32,807 bases of DNA from CAZLNO01 sp964561005. GTDB taxonomy: Bacteria > Pseudomonadota > Alphaproteobacteria > Kiloniellales > Rhodovibrionaceae. This document shows positions 24,176-32,807 of the stretch, piece by piece. Positions within the stretch are counted from its first letter, which is position 1; each line of letters opens with the position of its first letter. The translations under genes were made by a program, and so were the position numbers. The stretch covers positions 1-32,807 of the forward strand of contig CAZLNO010000033.1 of NCBI GenBank assembly GCA_964561005.1, in the 5' to 3' direction. The notes below the pieces were generated by a model. The model saw only the letters and a list, made by a program, of their open reading frames with translations. It had not been told where the DNA came from and searched no databases.

Positions 24176-24278
24176 CTCTTGACGCCGTCGTCCTCGGTGT
24201 AGTTTTATCCCTCTCAGGCATCGGAGTCCATCGGCCGGAGGGAATGGACTCGAAACGACGGCGCGGAGGGTGTGTTTC

Positions 24279-25112
24279 ATGCGCGGTATCCCCAATGTCC
24301 TGCATCTGGCGGGCCGCCGTCGGCGGCGGCGGGCGGCGGACCCGGACGTCGGGACGCGCGGCGCCGTCGCCATCGTCGGCGCCGGGCCCGGCGATCCCGA
24401 ACTGCTGACGCTCAAGGCCGCGCGCTTGCTGGCCGAGGCCGAGGTGGTGGTGCACGACCGCCTGGTGCCCCAGGCGATCCTGGCGCACGCGAACCCGGCG
24501 GCCGAGCGCATCTATGTCGGCAAGGCGCCCGGCGCGCACGCGCGCACGCAGGACGAGATCAACGCCCTGCTGGCCGAACTGGCCGAGGCCGGGCGCCGCG
24601 TGGTGCGGCTGAAGGGCGGCGACCCCTTCGTCTTCGGCCGCGGCGGCGAGGAGCAGGCTTACCTGGAGGCGCGCGGCATCGAAGTCGCCGTCGTGCCGGG
24701 GATTACCGCCGCGACCGGCTGCGCGGCGGCGGCGGGGGTGCCGCTGACGCATCGCGACCACGCCCAGGCGGTCACCTTCGTCACCGGCCACGGCCGCGCT
24801 GGCGGCGTTGGGCCCGACTGGGCGGCCCTGGCGCGGGGGAACCACACCCTCGTGGTCTACATGGGCCTGGCCACCGCCGGCGAGACGGCCGAGCGGCTGA
24901 TGGCGGCGGGCCTGGCGGGGACGACGCCGGTGGCCATCGTGGAGAAGGGCACGACGCCCCAGCAGCGCGTCGTCGCCACCACGCTCGCCGGGATGGCCGC
25001 CACGATCCGCGAAGAGGACATCGGCGCGCCGGCGCTTTTGATCATCGGCGAGCTGGCCGCGCGGGCGCGCACCGGCGCGTCGCTGCCGGCCGAGCTGGCG
25101 CTGGCGGTCTGA
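24279..25112 (+). CDS. cobA: Uroporphyrinogen-III C-methyltransferase (SUMT)
   Basis: 277 residues. It twice methylates uroporphyrinogen III with SAM to precorrin-2, the branch to siroheme and cobalamin. Family signatures are VGAGPGDPELLTLKAARLLA (residues about 34-53), VVVHDRLV, the LKGGDPFVFGRGGEE box (about 112-126) and the VPGITAATGCAAAAGVPLTH region. It corresponds to the C-terminal half of CysG; the dehydrogenase/ferrochelatase half is absent. ATG at 24279 follows GGAGGG by 8 bases; an upstream GTG at 24270 falls within that site and is rejected. As first gene of a sulfite reductase cluster, its job is probably siroheme supply. Confidence 0.94.
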   Translation: MRGIPNVLHLAGRRRRRRAADPDVGTRGAVAIVGAGPGDPELLTLKAARLLAEAEVVVHDRLVPQAILAHANPAAERIYVGKAPGAHARTQDEINALLAELAEAGRRVVRLKGGDPFVFGRGGEEQAYLEARGIEVAVVPGITAATGCAAAAGVPLTHRDHAQAVTFVTGHGRAGGVGPDWAALARGNHTLVVYMGLATAGETAERLMAAGLAGTTPVAIVEKGTTPQQRVVATTLAGMAATIREEDIGAPALLIIGELAARARTGASLPAELALAV

Positions 25113-25139
25113 GCAGGCTGCGCAGGGAGGAGAGCGACG

Positions 25140-25487
25140 ATGGCGGGCAAGAAACCCGGATACACCGGCGGCGCGAAGGCGACCTACGGCGGCAGCGCCC
25201 AGGCGGTGACGGCCAATCGCCTGACCGACGGCGTGGTGGTCTACCTGACCCCGAGCGGCGACTGGTCGGAGTGCGTGGCCGACGCGGCCTGGTCCAGCGA
25301 GAAGACGGGGCAGCAGGGCCTGCTCGCGCAGGCGGAAGGCGACGGGCGGGTGGTCGGCCCCTACGCCTTCGCGGTGGACCTGGACGACCGGGGCCGCCCC
25401 TACGCGACCAGTAACCGCGAGATCATCCGCAGCCACGGACCCAGCATCCGCACCGACCTCGGCAAGCAGGCCGAGCTGGAGGGCTAG
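25140..25487 (+). CDS. DUF2849 family protein of the sulfite-reduction cluster
   Basis: 115 residues, no signal peptide or membrane segment. It begins MAGKKPGYTGGAKATYGGSA and has a central VTANRLTDGVVVYLTPSGDW block and a later GRVVGPYAFAVDL segment. I recognise it as the small DUF2849 protein found next to sulfite reductase in alphaproteobacteria; its function is not established. GGGAGGAG precedes the ATG, and only 2 bases separate it from the sulfite reductase gene, implying coupled expression and a role tied to that enzyme. One possibility is an assembly or electron-transfer aid, which is speculation. Confidence 0.85.
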   Translation: MAGKKPGYTGGAKATYGGSAQAVTANRLTDGVVVYLTPSGDWSECVADAAWSSEKTGQQGLLAQAEGDGRVVGPYAFAVDLDDRGRPYATSNREIIRSHGPSIRTDLGKQAELEG

Positions 25488-25489
25488 TC

Positions 25490-27134
<1,645 letters not shown>

Positions 27135-27148
<14 letters not shown>

Positions 27149-27638
27149 GGACGGGAAGCAGGTCGCCGACACCTGGACGACCGTCGAGGCCATCGAGGAG
27201 GTGAACGACGGCGAGCCGGTGATCGTGCCGCTGGAGGTCTGGCGGGCGCACCGCGAGGCGCTGCTGAAGCGCAACGCGCCGCTGGGCATCCGGCTGAACA
27301 GCGACCAGCCGCCGGCGGAGATCGCCGACGACCTGCGGCGCTTCGACGTGGTGGCCCTGAATTTCCCGAAGTTCACCGACGGCCGCGCCTATTCCCACGC
27401 CCGCCTGCTGCGCCAGCGTTATGGCTTCACGGGCGAGCTGCGCGCGGTGGGCCAGGTGCTGCGCGACCAGGCGCTGTTCATGGTGCGCTGCGGCTTCGAT
27501 GCCTTCGAGGTGGCGGACCAGGCCACGGCGGACGCCTGGGCCGACGCCCTGGCGCGCATCCGCGTGATCTATCAGCCCGCCGCCGACGGCAGCGTTCCGG
27601 CACCCTGGCTGCGCCGCCGCCGCCAGGCCGCCGAGTAG
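27135..27638 (+). CDS. DUF934 family protein of the sulfite-reduction cluster
   Basis: 167 residues, beginning MPLLKDGKQVADTWTTVEA, overlapping the 3' end of the sulfite reductase gene by 14 bases. The conserved core includes VIVPLEVWRAHRE, DLRRFDVVALNFPKFTDGRA and YSHARLLRQRYGFTGELRAV, then GQVLRDQALFMVRCGFDAFEV, the pattern of DUF934 (COG3749). These are always seen beside cysI and cysH in many proteobacteria, and are assumed to aid sulfite reduction, but no activity is proven to my knowledge. A GGAGG lies before the ATG within the upstream gene. A cytoplasmic location is expected. Confidence 0.9.
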
Positions 27639-27647
27639 CCGCCGGCG

Positions 27648-27793
27648 CCCTCATGCTTCGACGGGCTCAGCATGAGGGGGGTCGACGGGCCTGGCATGGT
27701 GACGGGAACGGCCGCCCCCCTTCATCCTCACCGCTCCCCTCATCCTGAGCCTGTCGAAGGATGAGGCCCCAGCGGGGCCTGTCGAAGGATGAG
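27648..27793. repeat. Further copies of the CTTCGACAAGCTC-type hairpin repeat
   Basis: CCCTCATGCT/AGCATGAGGG (27648-27657, 27669-27678) enclose TCGACGGGCTC. CCTCATCCT/AGGATGAGG (27738-27746, 27758-27766) enclose GAGCCTGTCGA. A half copy, CCTGTCGAAGGATGAG, follows at 27778-27793. The elements fill the gap between the DUF934 gene and cysH, so a transcript through the operon would carry these hairpins. Confidence 0.8.
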
Positions 27794-27847
27794 CTCGCCC
27801 GTCGCGGCGTTCCGCAAGTCGGCACGGAAGTCTTGGAAGGCACGATC

Positions 27848-28591
27848 ATGGACGGTGGCCACAGAATCGCTTTCGACACCCGATATCACGAGCTTCGGGC
27901 GCAGGTGGCCTCGGCCCAGGGCGGGCTGTCCGGCCAGGACCTCATCGCCGCGGCGCTGGACGTCTACGGCACGCGCATCGCCGTGGTGTCGTCCTTCGGC
28001 GCGGAGAGCGCGGCGCTGCTGTATCTGGTGGCGGAGGTCGACCCCTCGACGCCGGTGATCTTCCTGGAGACCGGCAAGCACTTCCCCGAGACGCTGATGT
28101 ACCGCGACCGCCTGGTCGGCCGGCTGGGGCTCAAGGACGTTCGGTCGGTGCGGCCGGACAAGGCGGAGGCCGCGAAGGAGGACCCGGACGGGCGGCTGTG
28201 GGCGCGCAACACCGACGCCTGTTGCGACCTGCGCAAGGTACGCCCGCTGGAGCGAGCGCTGGACGGCTTCGACGCCTGGTTCAACGGACGCAAGCGCTTC
28301 CAGGGCCGCACCCGCGCCAAGTTGCCGGCGATCGAGCGCGAGGGCCGGCGGATCAAGGTGAATCCGCTCTACGACTGGACCAGGGACGACATCCACCGCC
28401 TCTTCGACGAGACGGGCCTGCCGCGCCATCCTCTGGTTGCCGAGGGCTACCCCTCGATCGGCTGCCTGCCCTGCACCCGTCGCCCCGCCGAGGGCGAGAG
28501 CGAGCGCGACGGCCGCTGGGCCGGCGAGGACAAGACGGAGTGCGGCATCCATAAGGTGTGGTGGATGCAAGGCGGCGGCGACGCGATCTGA
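27848..28591 (+). CDS. cysH: Assimilatory adenylylsulfate (APS-type) reductase, CysH family
   Basis: 247 residues from ATG at 27848 (GGAAGG upstream); further upstream in-frame codons lie within the repeat cluster. It reduces activated sulfate to sulfite with thioredoxin or glutathione. PP-loop SSFGAES is at 48-54. Cys125-Cys126 (DACCDLRKV) and Cys206-x2-Cys209 (GCLPCTRRP) are the [4Fe-4S] ligands that distinguish APS reductases from PAPS reductases of enteric type. Cys232 in KTECGIH is the catalytic cysteine that carries the sulfonate. So the pathway here probably uses APS directly and needs no APS kinase. It follows DUF934 after a 209-base repeat-filled gap. Confidence 0.95.
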   Translation: MDGGHRIAFDTRYHELRAQVASAQGGLSGQDLIAAALDVYGTRIAVVSSFGAESAALLYLVAEVDPSTPVIFLETGKHFPETLMYRDRLVGRLGLKDVRSVRPDKAEAAKEDPDGRLWARNTDACCDLRKVRPLERALDGFDAWFNGRKRFQGRTRAKLPAIEREGRRIKVNPLYDWTRDDIHRLFDETGLPRHPLVAEGYPSIGCLPCTRRPAEGESERDGRWAGEDKTECGIHKVWWMQGGGDAI

Positions 28592-28631
28592 CGCGGCCCG
28601 GGCCCGACGGTCCGTCGGCCCGTCCGCGTCA
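28589..28631. terminator. Bidirectional terminator-like palindrome spanning two stop codons
   Basis: TGACGCGG (28589-28596) and CCGCGTCA (28624-28631) are exact reverse complements. The interior GGGCCCGAC and GTCGGCCC also pair, with one bulge. The TGA at each outer end is the stop of cysH and of the convergent small gene respectively. Confidence 0.6.
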
Positions 28632-28931
28632 GGTCATCCTGAGCCGCAAACCGAGCTGGCCGTTGTGGATGCGAAGCTCTTTCTGCGCGCGGCGCGGAAT
28701 GGGAATGCTCTCGCGCTTGGCGTACATGATGAGGGCGGCGGTGATCTCGGTCGAGGTAAAGGAGACGGTGCCGGACTGAAAGACCAGCCTGGCGCCGACA
28801 TCCGTGCCGTCCGACAGGCGCACGTCCAGCGCGGGCCCATCCATCTCGCGTTCCTGAATCTGCCCGTAGGCGTAGAGCGCGTCGCGAAGCTCCCGCGGCG
28901 AAAAAACGATGTCGCGAATCTCGACTGGCAA
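28629..28931 (-). CDS. Small hypothetical protein
   Basis: 100 residues, read from a TTG at 28931 because the only in-frame ATG is 29 codons further in. It begins MPVEIRDIVFSPRELRDALY and ends RRAQKELRIHNGQLGLRLRMT. The middle, PALDVRLSDGTDVGARLVFQ, looks like a small beta-sheet, followed by an amphipathic helix. No signal peptide, membrane segment or known family is evident to me. The Shine-Dalgarno is weak. Its shared, symmetrical stop region with cysH and consistent amino-acid composition support a real gene, but moderately. Confidence 0.55.
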   Translation of the reverse strand: MPVEIRDIVFSPRELRDALYAYGQIQEREMDGPALDVRLSDGTDVGARLVFQSGTVSFTSTEITAALIMYAKRESIPIPRRAQKELRIHNGQLGLRLRMT

Positions 28932-29001
28932 GCGGCGCCCCCGGGGTCTTTCATCCCGCCACGACGGTTGCCCCCGCCGCCGTGTTTCAGACCAAATTCA
29001 A

Positions 29002-29035
29002 GCAGAGCACGCCTTGCTTGCAAAGCCCGCTCTGC
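29002..29035 (-). terminator. Hairpin after rppH
   Basis: GCAGAGC (29002-29008) and GCTCTGC (29029-29035) form a 7-bp stem 10 bases past the rppH stop. On the minus strand TTGAATTTGG follows, which is moderately T-rich. Likely end of the envelope operon transcript. Confidence 0.45.
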
Positions 29036-29045
29036 GCGAGCGGCG

Positions 29046-29570
29046 TCAACACTTGCCCTCGCGCAGTCGAGAGACCACCGGCCGGAACTCCGCCATGACC
29101 TTGGCGTAAACGTCGCGCTTGAACGGCACGATCAGCTCGGGCAGACGCTCGAAATCGGCCCAGCACCAGGTGTGGAACTCGGGATGATGCGCCTCAAGGT
29201 CGATGTCCGAGTCGCTGCCGAGGAAGCGCAGGGCGAACCACCGCTGCCGCTGGCCGCGGTACTTCCCGCCCCAGACCCTGGGGATGAGGTGGGGCGGCAG
29301 GTCGTAGGCATGCCAGTGCCGGCTCTCGGCGAGAATCTCGGCCGCGTCCGTCCCGATCTCCTCCTTCAGCTCGCGCAGCGCGGCTTCGCGCGGGGATTCG
29401 CCGGGGTCGATGCCGCCCTGGGGCATCTGCCAGGCCGCCCCGCGCACGTCCACCCGCTGCGCCACGAAGACCTGCCCGCGGTCGTTCAGCAGCATGAGAC
29501 CAACACAGGGACGGTAGGGAAGGCGCTCGATCTCCTCGCGGCTGGGCGGCTGTTCTGAGGGCTCCGGCAT
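29046..29570 (-). CDS. rppH: RNA pyrophosphohydrolase (Nudix)
   Basis: 174 residues. It removes pyrophosphate from 5'-triphosphate RNA to trigger decay. The Nudix box GGIDPGESPREAALRELKEE continues to IGT (52-74) with the metal-binding REXXEE core. The PYRPCVGLMLLNDRGQVFVAQR start and the AWQMPQGG stretch are characteristic of RppH/IalA, and RGQRQRWFALRFLG and FKRDVYAKVMAEF follow. ATG at 29570 has AAGGACG upstream. It is the last gene of the operon envC-ctpA-yibQ-rppH, an arrangement common in alphaproteobacteria. Confidence 0.94.
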   Translation of the reverse strand: MPEPSEQPPSREEIERLPYRPCVGLMLLNDRGQVFVAQRVDVRGAAWQMPQGGIDPGESPREAALRELKEEIGTDAAEILAESRHWHAYDLPPHLIPRVWGGKYRGQRQRWFALRFLGSDSDIDLEAHHPEFHTWCWADFERLPELIVPFKRDVYAKVMAEFRPVVSRLREGKC

Positions 29571-29611
29571 TTTCGTCCTTCGCGCTTCGCGTCGTCGGCC
29601 GCGCGCGGATT

Positions 29612-30883
29612 TCAGCGCAGGCTGGCAGCTTCCTTCTTGGCCGAGCCTGACACGGCGGCGGTGATCGGTACCAGCACAAAACCACGGTCGCCCAGGTCGC
29701 GCGTCCACTCGGCCAGCAGGTCGATGGTGACGGGGAAGGGATGCGCCATGACCACCGCAAGCCCGTCCTGCTGGGCGATGCGTTCGGCTTCGACCAGGCG
29801 GGCCTCGATGGCGGGCCGGCTGACCTGTCCGCCATCCAGCGTCCGGTCGTTGGCGACATGCGGCAGCCCGATGCGCCGGGCGATGGCCAGCGCCGCGCTG
29901 TCCCGCAGCTCGCCGTTGTCGACATACATCAGGCCGAGCTGCTTCAGGCGCTGCATGACCGGCGCAACGACCTCGGGGGTTGCCAGAAAGCGCGAGCCCA
30001 TTTGCGCGACCACCCCCACCACGCCATGACCCTTGTCGACCGCCCACTGCAGCCGGTCGATGTTCACCGGCGTGGGCAGCGTCGTCATCAGCGCCTTGGG
30101 ACCCGGATCGCGGGCCGGAAACGATTCCGGCTCCATCGGCAGGTCGATCAGCACCTCGTGGCGCTGGCTCCGGGCGCGCACCGTCCAGTCCGCGGCCTCT
30201 CTGGCATAGGGTGTGAAAGACAGCGAGATCGCCGCCGGCAGGCGGTCGATCGCCGCCTGCGTGGCCGCCTGCGACAGTCCCAGCCCGCGCACCACGACGG
30301 CGATCCGGGGGATGCCCTGGGGCGGCGGGGTGATGCCATGCGCGTGGCGTCGCCAGGCCGGTCTGGCAGGCTCAGGGTCGGGGCCTGGCTCCGGCGACTC
30401 CGCCGTGCCCGCCGTATCCGGTGCTGCACCCGGCGGCTGCTCCGTTGCGGGTGCGCGGGCGGTTTGTTGTGGTGGCGAGGGCGACGTGGCGGGGGCCTGC
30501 GCGACAGGCGCCGTGCCGGTCGCCGCCTCGCTGTCGGGTTCGTCGGCGCGCCCGGCGGCCGGCACCTCGCCGCCGGTCTCGGGTCCGGAGGTGTCCGGCT
30601 TCCCGCCGGCCGGCTGCGATGTTGCCACCGCGTCGGGCTCGTCCGCGGGCGGCGGCGCGGACTCGTCCCGCCCCGAGGGTTCCGTTGGTTCCGGCGAAGC
30701 CGGCGGCGGCGGTCCGAGTTCGACCGTAACGGCGCCATAGCGGTCGAGCGCCTCCCCGGCCGGCGCGAGGAAGAAGATATAGACGAACGCGCCGACCAGA
30801 AGGGCCAGCAGAGCGGACCACGCCACCACGAGGCGCCCGCGGCCCGATGCCTCGTTCTCGGGCGGGGGGTCGTCGTCACGCAC
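29612..30883 (-). CDS. Divergent polysaccharide deacetylase family protein (YibQ-like)
   Basis: 423 residues from GTG at 30883, with GGAGGAAGGGAG upstream. One transmembrane helix near 19-40 (VVAWSALLALLVGAFVYIFF) anchors it in the inner membrane. Residues 55-185 are a long Pro/Ala/Glu/Thr-rich, apparently disordered linker. The periplasmic domain (about 190-415) opens with IPRIAVVVRGLGLSQAAT and has ISLSFTPYA, HEVLIDLPMEPESFP, VVGVVAQMGSRF and VMAHPFPVTIDLLAEW, the PF04748 pattern (polysaccharide deacetylase-like fold). In the canonical family the first motif reads VVxDDxG; here RGLG stands at the place of the usual acidic residues, so catalysis may be lost. It is flanked by ctpA and rppH with gaps of about 41 bases each. 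Confidence 0.9.
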   Translation of the reverse strand: MRDDDPPPENEASGRGRLVVAWSALLALLVGAFVYIFFLAPAGEALDRYGAVTVELGPPPPASPEPTEPSGRDESAPPPADEPDAVATSQPAGGKPDTSGPETGGEVPAAGRADEPDSEAATGTAPVAQAPATSPSPPQQTARAPATEQPPGAAPDTAGTAESPEPGPDPEPARPAWRRHAHGITPPPQGIPRIAVVVRGLGLSQAATQAAIDRLPAAISLSFTPYAREAADWTVRARSQRHEVLIDLPMEPESFPARDPGPKALMTTLPTPVNIDRLQWAVDKGHGVVGVVAQMGSRFLATPEVVAPVMQRLKQLGLMYVDNGELRDSAALAIARRIGLPHVANDRTLDGGQVSRPAIEARLVEAERIAQQDGLAVVMAHPFPVTIDLLAEWTRDLGDRGFVLVPITAAVSGSAKKEAASLR

Positions 30884-30925
30884 GCGCTGCTCCCTTCCTC
30901 CGGCCCGCCGGGCGATCGTCCCGGA

Positions 30926-32233
30926 TCAGTTGGTCATGCGGCTGGTGAAGAGCTGCAGACCACGCAGCAGGTCGACGGCGCGGGAAAGCTGATAGTCCTC
31001 GCGAAGCTGGGCCGCCTCGGCCTTCTCTTCCGTCTGCGGCTCCGCTGACTCCGTCTCGCCGGCCGGATCCTCGCCCTGCCCGTTCTCCAGTGCGCCGCGG
31101 AGATCGGCTTCGCGCCGGACGTCGCTCTGTTCACGCAGCTCGACGGTGGCCTGCTTGACCTCGATGTCCGGGGCGATGCCCTTCGCCTGGATCGACCGTC
31201 CCGAGGGCGTGTAGTAGCGGGCGGTCGTCAGCCGCATGGCGCCGTGGCCGGGCAGCGGGATGATGGTCTGCACCGAGCCCTTGCCGAAGCTGCGGGTGCC
31301 CAGGACGATAGCGCGCCGATGGTCCTGCAAGGCGCCGGCGACGATCTCCGAGGCCGAGGCGGAGCCGCCGTTGATCAGCACGACCAGCGGCGTCCCCTTG
31401 GTGAGGTCGCCGGCGTCGGCGTTGTAGCGTTGGCTGTCCTCGGCGTCGCGCCCGCGGGTGGAGACGATCTCCCCCTGGTCGAGGAAGGTGTCGGTCACCG
31501 AGATCGCCTGTTCCAGCAGGCCGCCGGGGTTGTTGCGCAGGTCCAGCACGAAGCCTTGCAGGTCGTCGCCCAGGTTCTTGCCAATCTCCTGGATCTTCGC
31601 CTCCAGCCCCGGCTGGGTCTGCTCGTTGAAGGTGGTGATGCGCAGATAGCCGACATTGCCGAAGGTCTTCGCCCGCACCGACTCGATCGTGATCTTGTCG
31701 CGCGTGATCGAGACGTCGAAGGGCTCCTTGTCGCCCCGCTTCACGGTCAGATCGATGTCGGTGCCGACCTTGCCGCGCATCTTGTCCACGGCCTCGGACA
31801 GGGTCAGCCCCATGACCGACTCGCCGTCCAGCGCGATGATCAGGTCGCCGGCCTGGATCCCCGCCCGAGCGGCCGGCGTGTCGTCGATCGGCGAGACCAC
31901 CTTGACCAGGCCGTTCTCCATCGTGACCTCGATGCCCAGACCGCCGAATTCGCCCTTGGTCTGGACCTGCATGTCCTTGAAGTTGTCCCGGCTGAGGTAG
32001 CTGGAATGCGGGTCCAGCGAACTGAGCATGCCGCGGATGGCCGATTCGACAAGCTTTTGATCACCGACCTTTTCCACGTAGTCGGCGCGCACGCGCTCGA
32101 AGACGTCGCCGAAGAGCTTCAACTGCCGGTAGGTATCCGAGCGGTTGCCCTCATCGTCGGCTGCCTGTATCGCAGCCGGCGTGAAGGCGAGGAAAGCGGC
32201 GGCCGCAAGCGCCGCCAGTCGCAATTTACGCAT
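30926..32233 (-). CDS. ctpA: Carboxy-terminal processing protease (S41)
   Basis: 435 residues with a signal peptide (MRKLRLAALAAAAFLAFTP, cleavage likely after IQA near 24). A PDZ domain covers about 95-175 (GEFGGLGIEVTMENGLVKVV, AGIQAGDLIIALDG). The S41 catalytic domain follows, with the Ser in INGGSASASEIVAGAL and the Lys in TRSFGKGSVQT forming the Ser-Lys dyad, and VLDLRNNPGG supporting the oxyanion. The C-terminal 90 residues are acidic and probably flexible. It is periplasmic and trims proteins, often envelope hydrolases, together with adaptors. The start overlaps the EnvC-like stop by one base (TAATG at 32231-32235). Confidence 0.95.
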   Translation of the reverse strand: MRKLRLAALAAAAFLAFTPAAIQAADDEGNRSDTYRQLKLFGDVFERVRADYVEKVGDQKLVESAIRGMLSSLDPHSSYLSRDNFKDMQVQTKGEFGGLGIEVTMENGLVKVVSPIDDTPAARAGIQAGDLIIALDGESVMGLTLSEAVDKMRGKVGTDIDLTVKRGDKEPFDVSITRDKITIESVRAKTFGNVGYLRITTFNEQTQPGLEAKIQEIGKNLGDDLQGFVLDLRNNPGGLLEQAISVTDTFLDQGEIVSTRGRDAEDSQRYNADAGDLTKGTPLVVLINGGSASASEIVAGALQDHRRAIVLGTRSFGKGSVQTIIPLPGHGAMRLTTARYYTPSGRSIQAKGIAPDIEVKQATVELREQSDVRREADLRGALENGQGEDPAGETESAEPQTEEKAEAAQLREDYQLSRAVDLLRGLQLFTSRMTN

Positions 32234-32807
32234 TAGCCTCGCACCTTGTCGCCGATTTGTGCCAGCCACGGCAGCGGATTGATCGGCCGCCCCGTGCGCC
32301 TGAGTTCCACGTAGAGTTCCGGAGTCCGCGTCGGGGCGTTTCCCATGACACCCACGGGTTCGCCGGCCAGCACCCATTGGCCCACGATCGCATCTATGCG
32401 TTCAAGCCCGGCAAGCAAAGTATGATATCGGCTGCCGTGTTCGATGATCAAGATACGCCCGTAGCCCTTGAAGGGGCCGGCATAGACCACCTGTCCGTCG
32501 TAGGGTGCAACCACCTGGGCCTCGGGGCGGGTGGCGATCACGATCCCCTTGGCGTTGCTGGTGCCGCCGGCCAACGTGATTCGCTCGCCATAGCGGGTCA
32601 CGATGTCCCCGCGCGCGGGCATGCGCAGGCTGGCCCGGCGATCGGGAAACGCCCGGATGTCGGCCGGCCGGCTGAGTTGCGCCGCCGCCTGGCCCGACGG
32701 CCGCGACGGCGGCGTGTCCTCGCCGGCGGCGTTGCGGGAGGCCGTGGCGGTTGGCGGCGCGGCCCCCGTGTCGGCCGGCCGGTTCCCGCCCGATCCGGCC
32801 TGGCCCT
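32233..32807 (-). CDS. EnvC-like murein hydrolase activator, degenerate LytM domain (5' end outside window)
   Basis: The frame is open to the right edge, so the N-terminal signal and coiled coils expected of EnvC lie outside. Visible are a Pro/Ala-rich linker, then LSRPADIRAFPDRRASLRMP (about nt 32620-32680) and the LytM/M23 fold. The zinc ligands are missing: SNAKGIVIAT replaces the HxGxD segment, and LYVELRRTGRPINP replaces HxH, resembling the catalytically dead EnvC C-terminus. It therefore should activate amidases that split septal peptidoglycan rather than cut itself. It heads the operon envC-ctpA-yibQ-rppH and overlaps ctpA by one base. Confidence 0.88.
   Translation of the reverse strand, partial: GQAGSGGNRPADTGAAPPTATASRNAAGEDTPPSRPSGQAAAQLSRPADIRAFPDRRASLRMPARGDIVTRYGERITLAGGTSNAKGIVIATRPEAQVVAPYDGQVVYAGPFKGYGRILIIEHGSRYHTLLAGLERIDAIVGQWVLAGEPVGVMGNAPTRTPELYVELRRTGRPINPLPWLAQIGDKVRG

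Larger units (their letters stand above)
23774..24278. other. Intergenic palindrome cluster between tenA and the sulfite-reduction genes
   Basis: 505 bases without a gene. From left to right it holds three short GC hairpins (23796-23887), a 113-bp element with inverted ends (23894-24006), two CTTCGACAAGCTC-type hairpins (24027-24084), and an AT-rich promoter-bearing stretch (24088-24278). The composition drops sharply from the surrounding GC-rich genes. Confidence 0.75.

Overview
This window is a GC-rich, gene-dense chromosomal segment from an alphaproteobacterium, most likely of the Rhodospirillales/Kiloniellales type. This placement is inferred from gene content and synteny, not from any marker-gene search. 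The supporting signs are an IscR with a C-x7-C-x6-C-x2-H cluster motif, tandem cysteine desulfurases, the sulfite-reduction cluster carrying DUF2849 and DUF934 proteins, an envC-ctpA-yibQ-rppH operon, and the hairpin repeat built around CTTCGACAAGCTC that litters many alphaproteobacterial genomes. I see no rRNA, tRNA, CRISPR array, prophage or transposase gene.

Layout. Positions 1-2931 hold the 3' end of a large AsmA-like envelope gene. It converges, across two perfect or near-perfect hairpins, on a minus-strand block: a DmdC-type acyl-CoA dehydrogenase, a class I glutamine-amidotransferase-like hydrolase and a putative amidoligase (the last two overlap by 4 bases). Next come a PIN-domain/HTH pair that looks like a toxin-antitoxin unit (6781-7805) and a four-gene glycine-betaine/choline-type ABC importer (8013-11516), then the Sua5/TsaC tRNA t6A gene. 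On the plus strand follow an orphan ParA-type ATPase, about 600 bp of structured non-coding DNA, and a LuxO-like sigma-54 response regulator. tyrS and anmK are divergent, and a small alpha/beta hydrolase converges on anmK.

Positions 18770-23773 form one sulfur/Fe-S transcription unit: cysE, iscR, two cysteine desulfurases, an ISC-type [2Fe-2S] ferredoxin and tenA. Its predicted promoter is overlapped by a strong palindrome that could be an autoregulatory operator. CysE makes the cysteine precursor, the desulfurases mobilise its sulfur, and IscR would sense Fe-S status. No scaffold (iscU), iscA or hscBA is present. A 505-bp intergenic cluster of three palindromic repeat families separates this unit from the assimilatory sulfate-reduction genes (24279-28591): SUMT/siroheme methylase, DUF2849, sulfite reductase hemoprotein, DUF934 and an APS-reductase-type CysH. 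The two blocks together supply sulfide, then cysteine, then Fe-S and thiamine-related sulfur chemistry.

The right end (minus strand) is a small hypothetical gene, then the cell-envelope operon read from the right edge: envC-like degenerate LytM factor (partial), ctpA, yibQ-like divergent polysaccharide deacetylase and rppH.

The least understood parts are the amidoligase/amidotransferase pair, the structured region in front of the LuxO-like regulator, the scaffold-less desulfurase operon with its operator palindrome, and the covarying hairpin repeat family.
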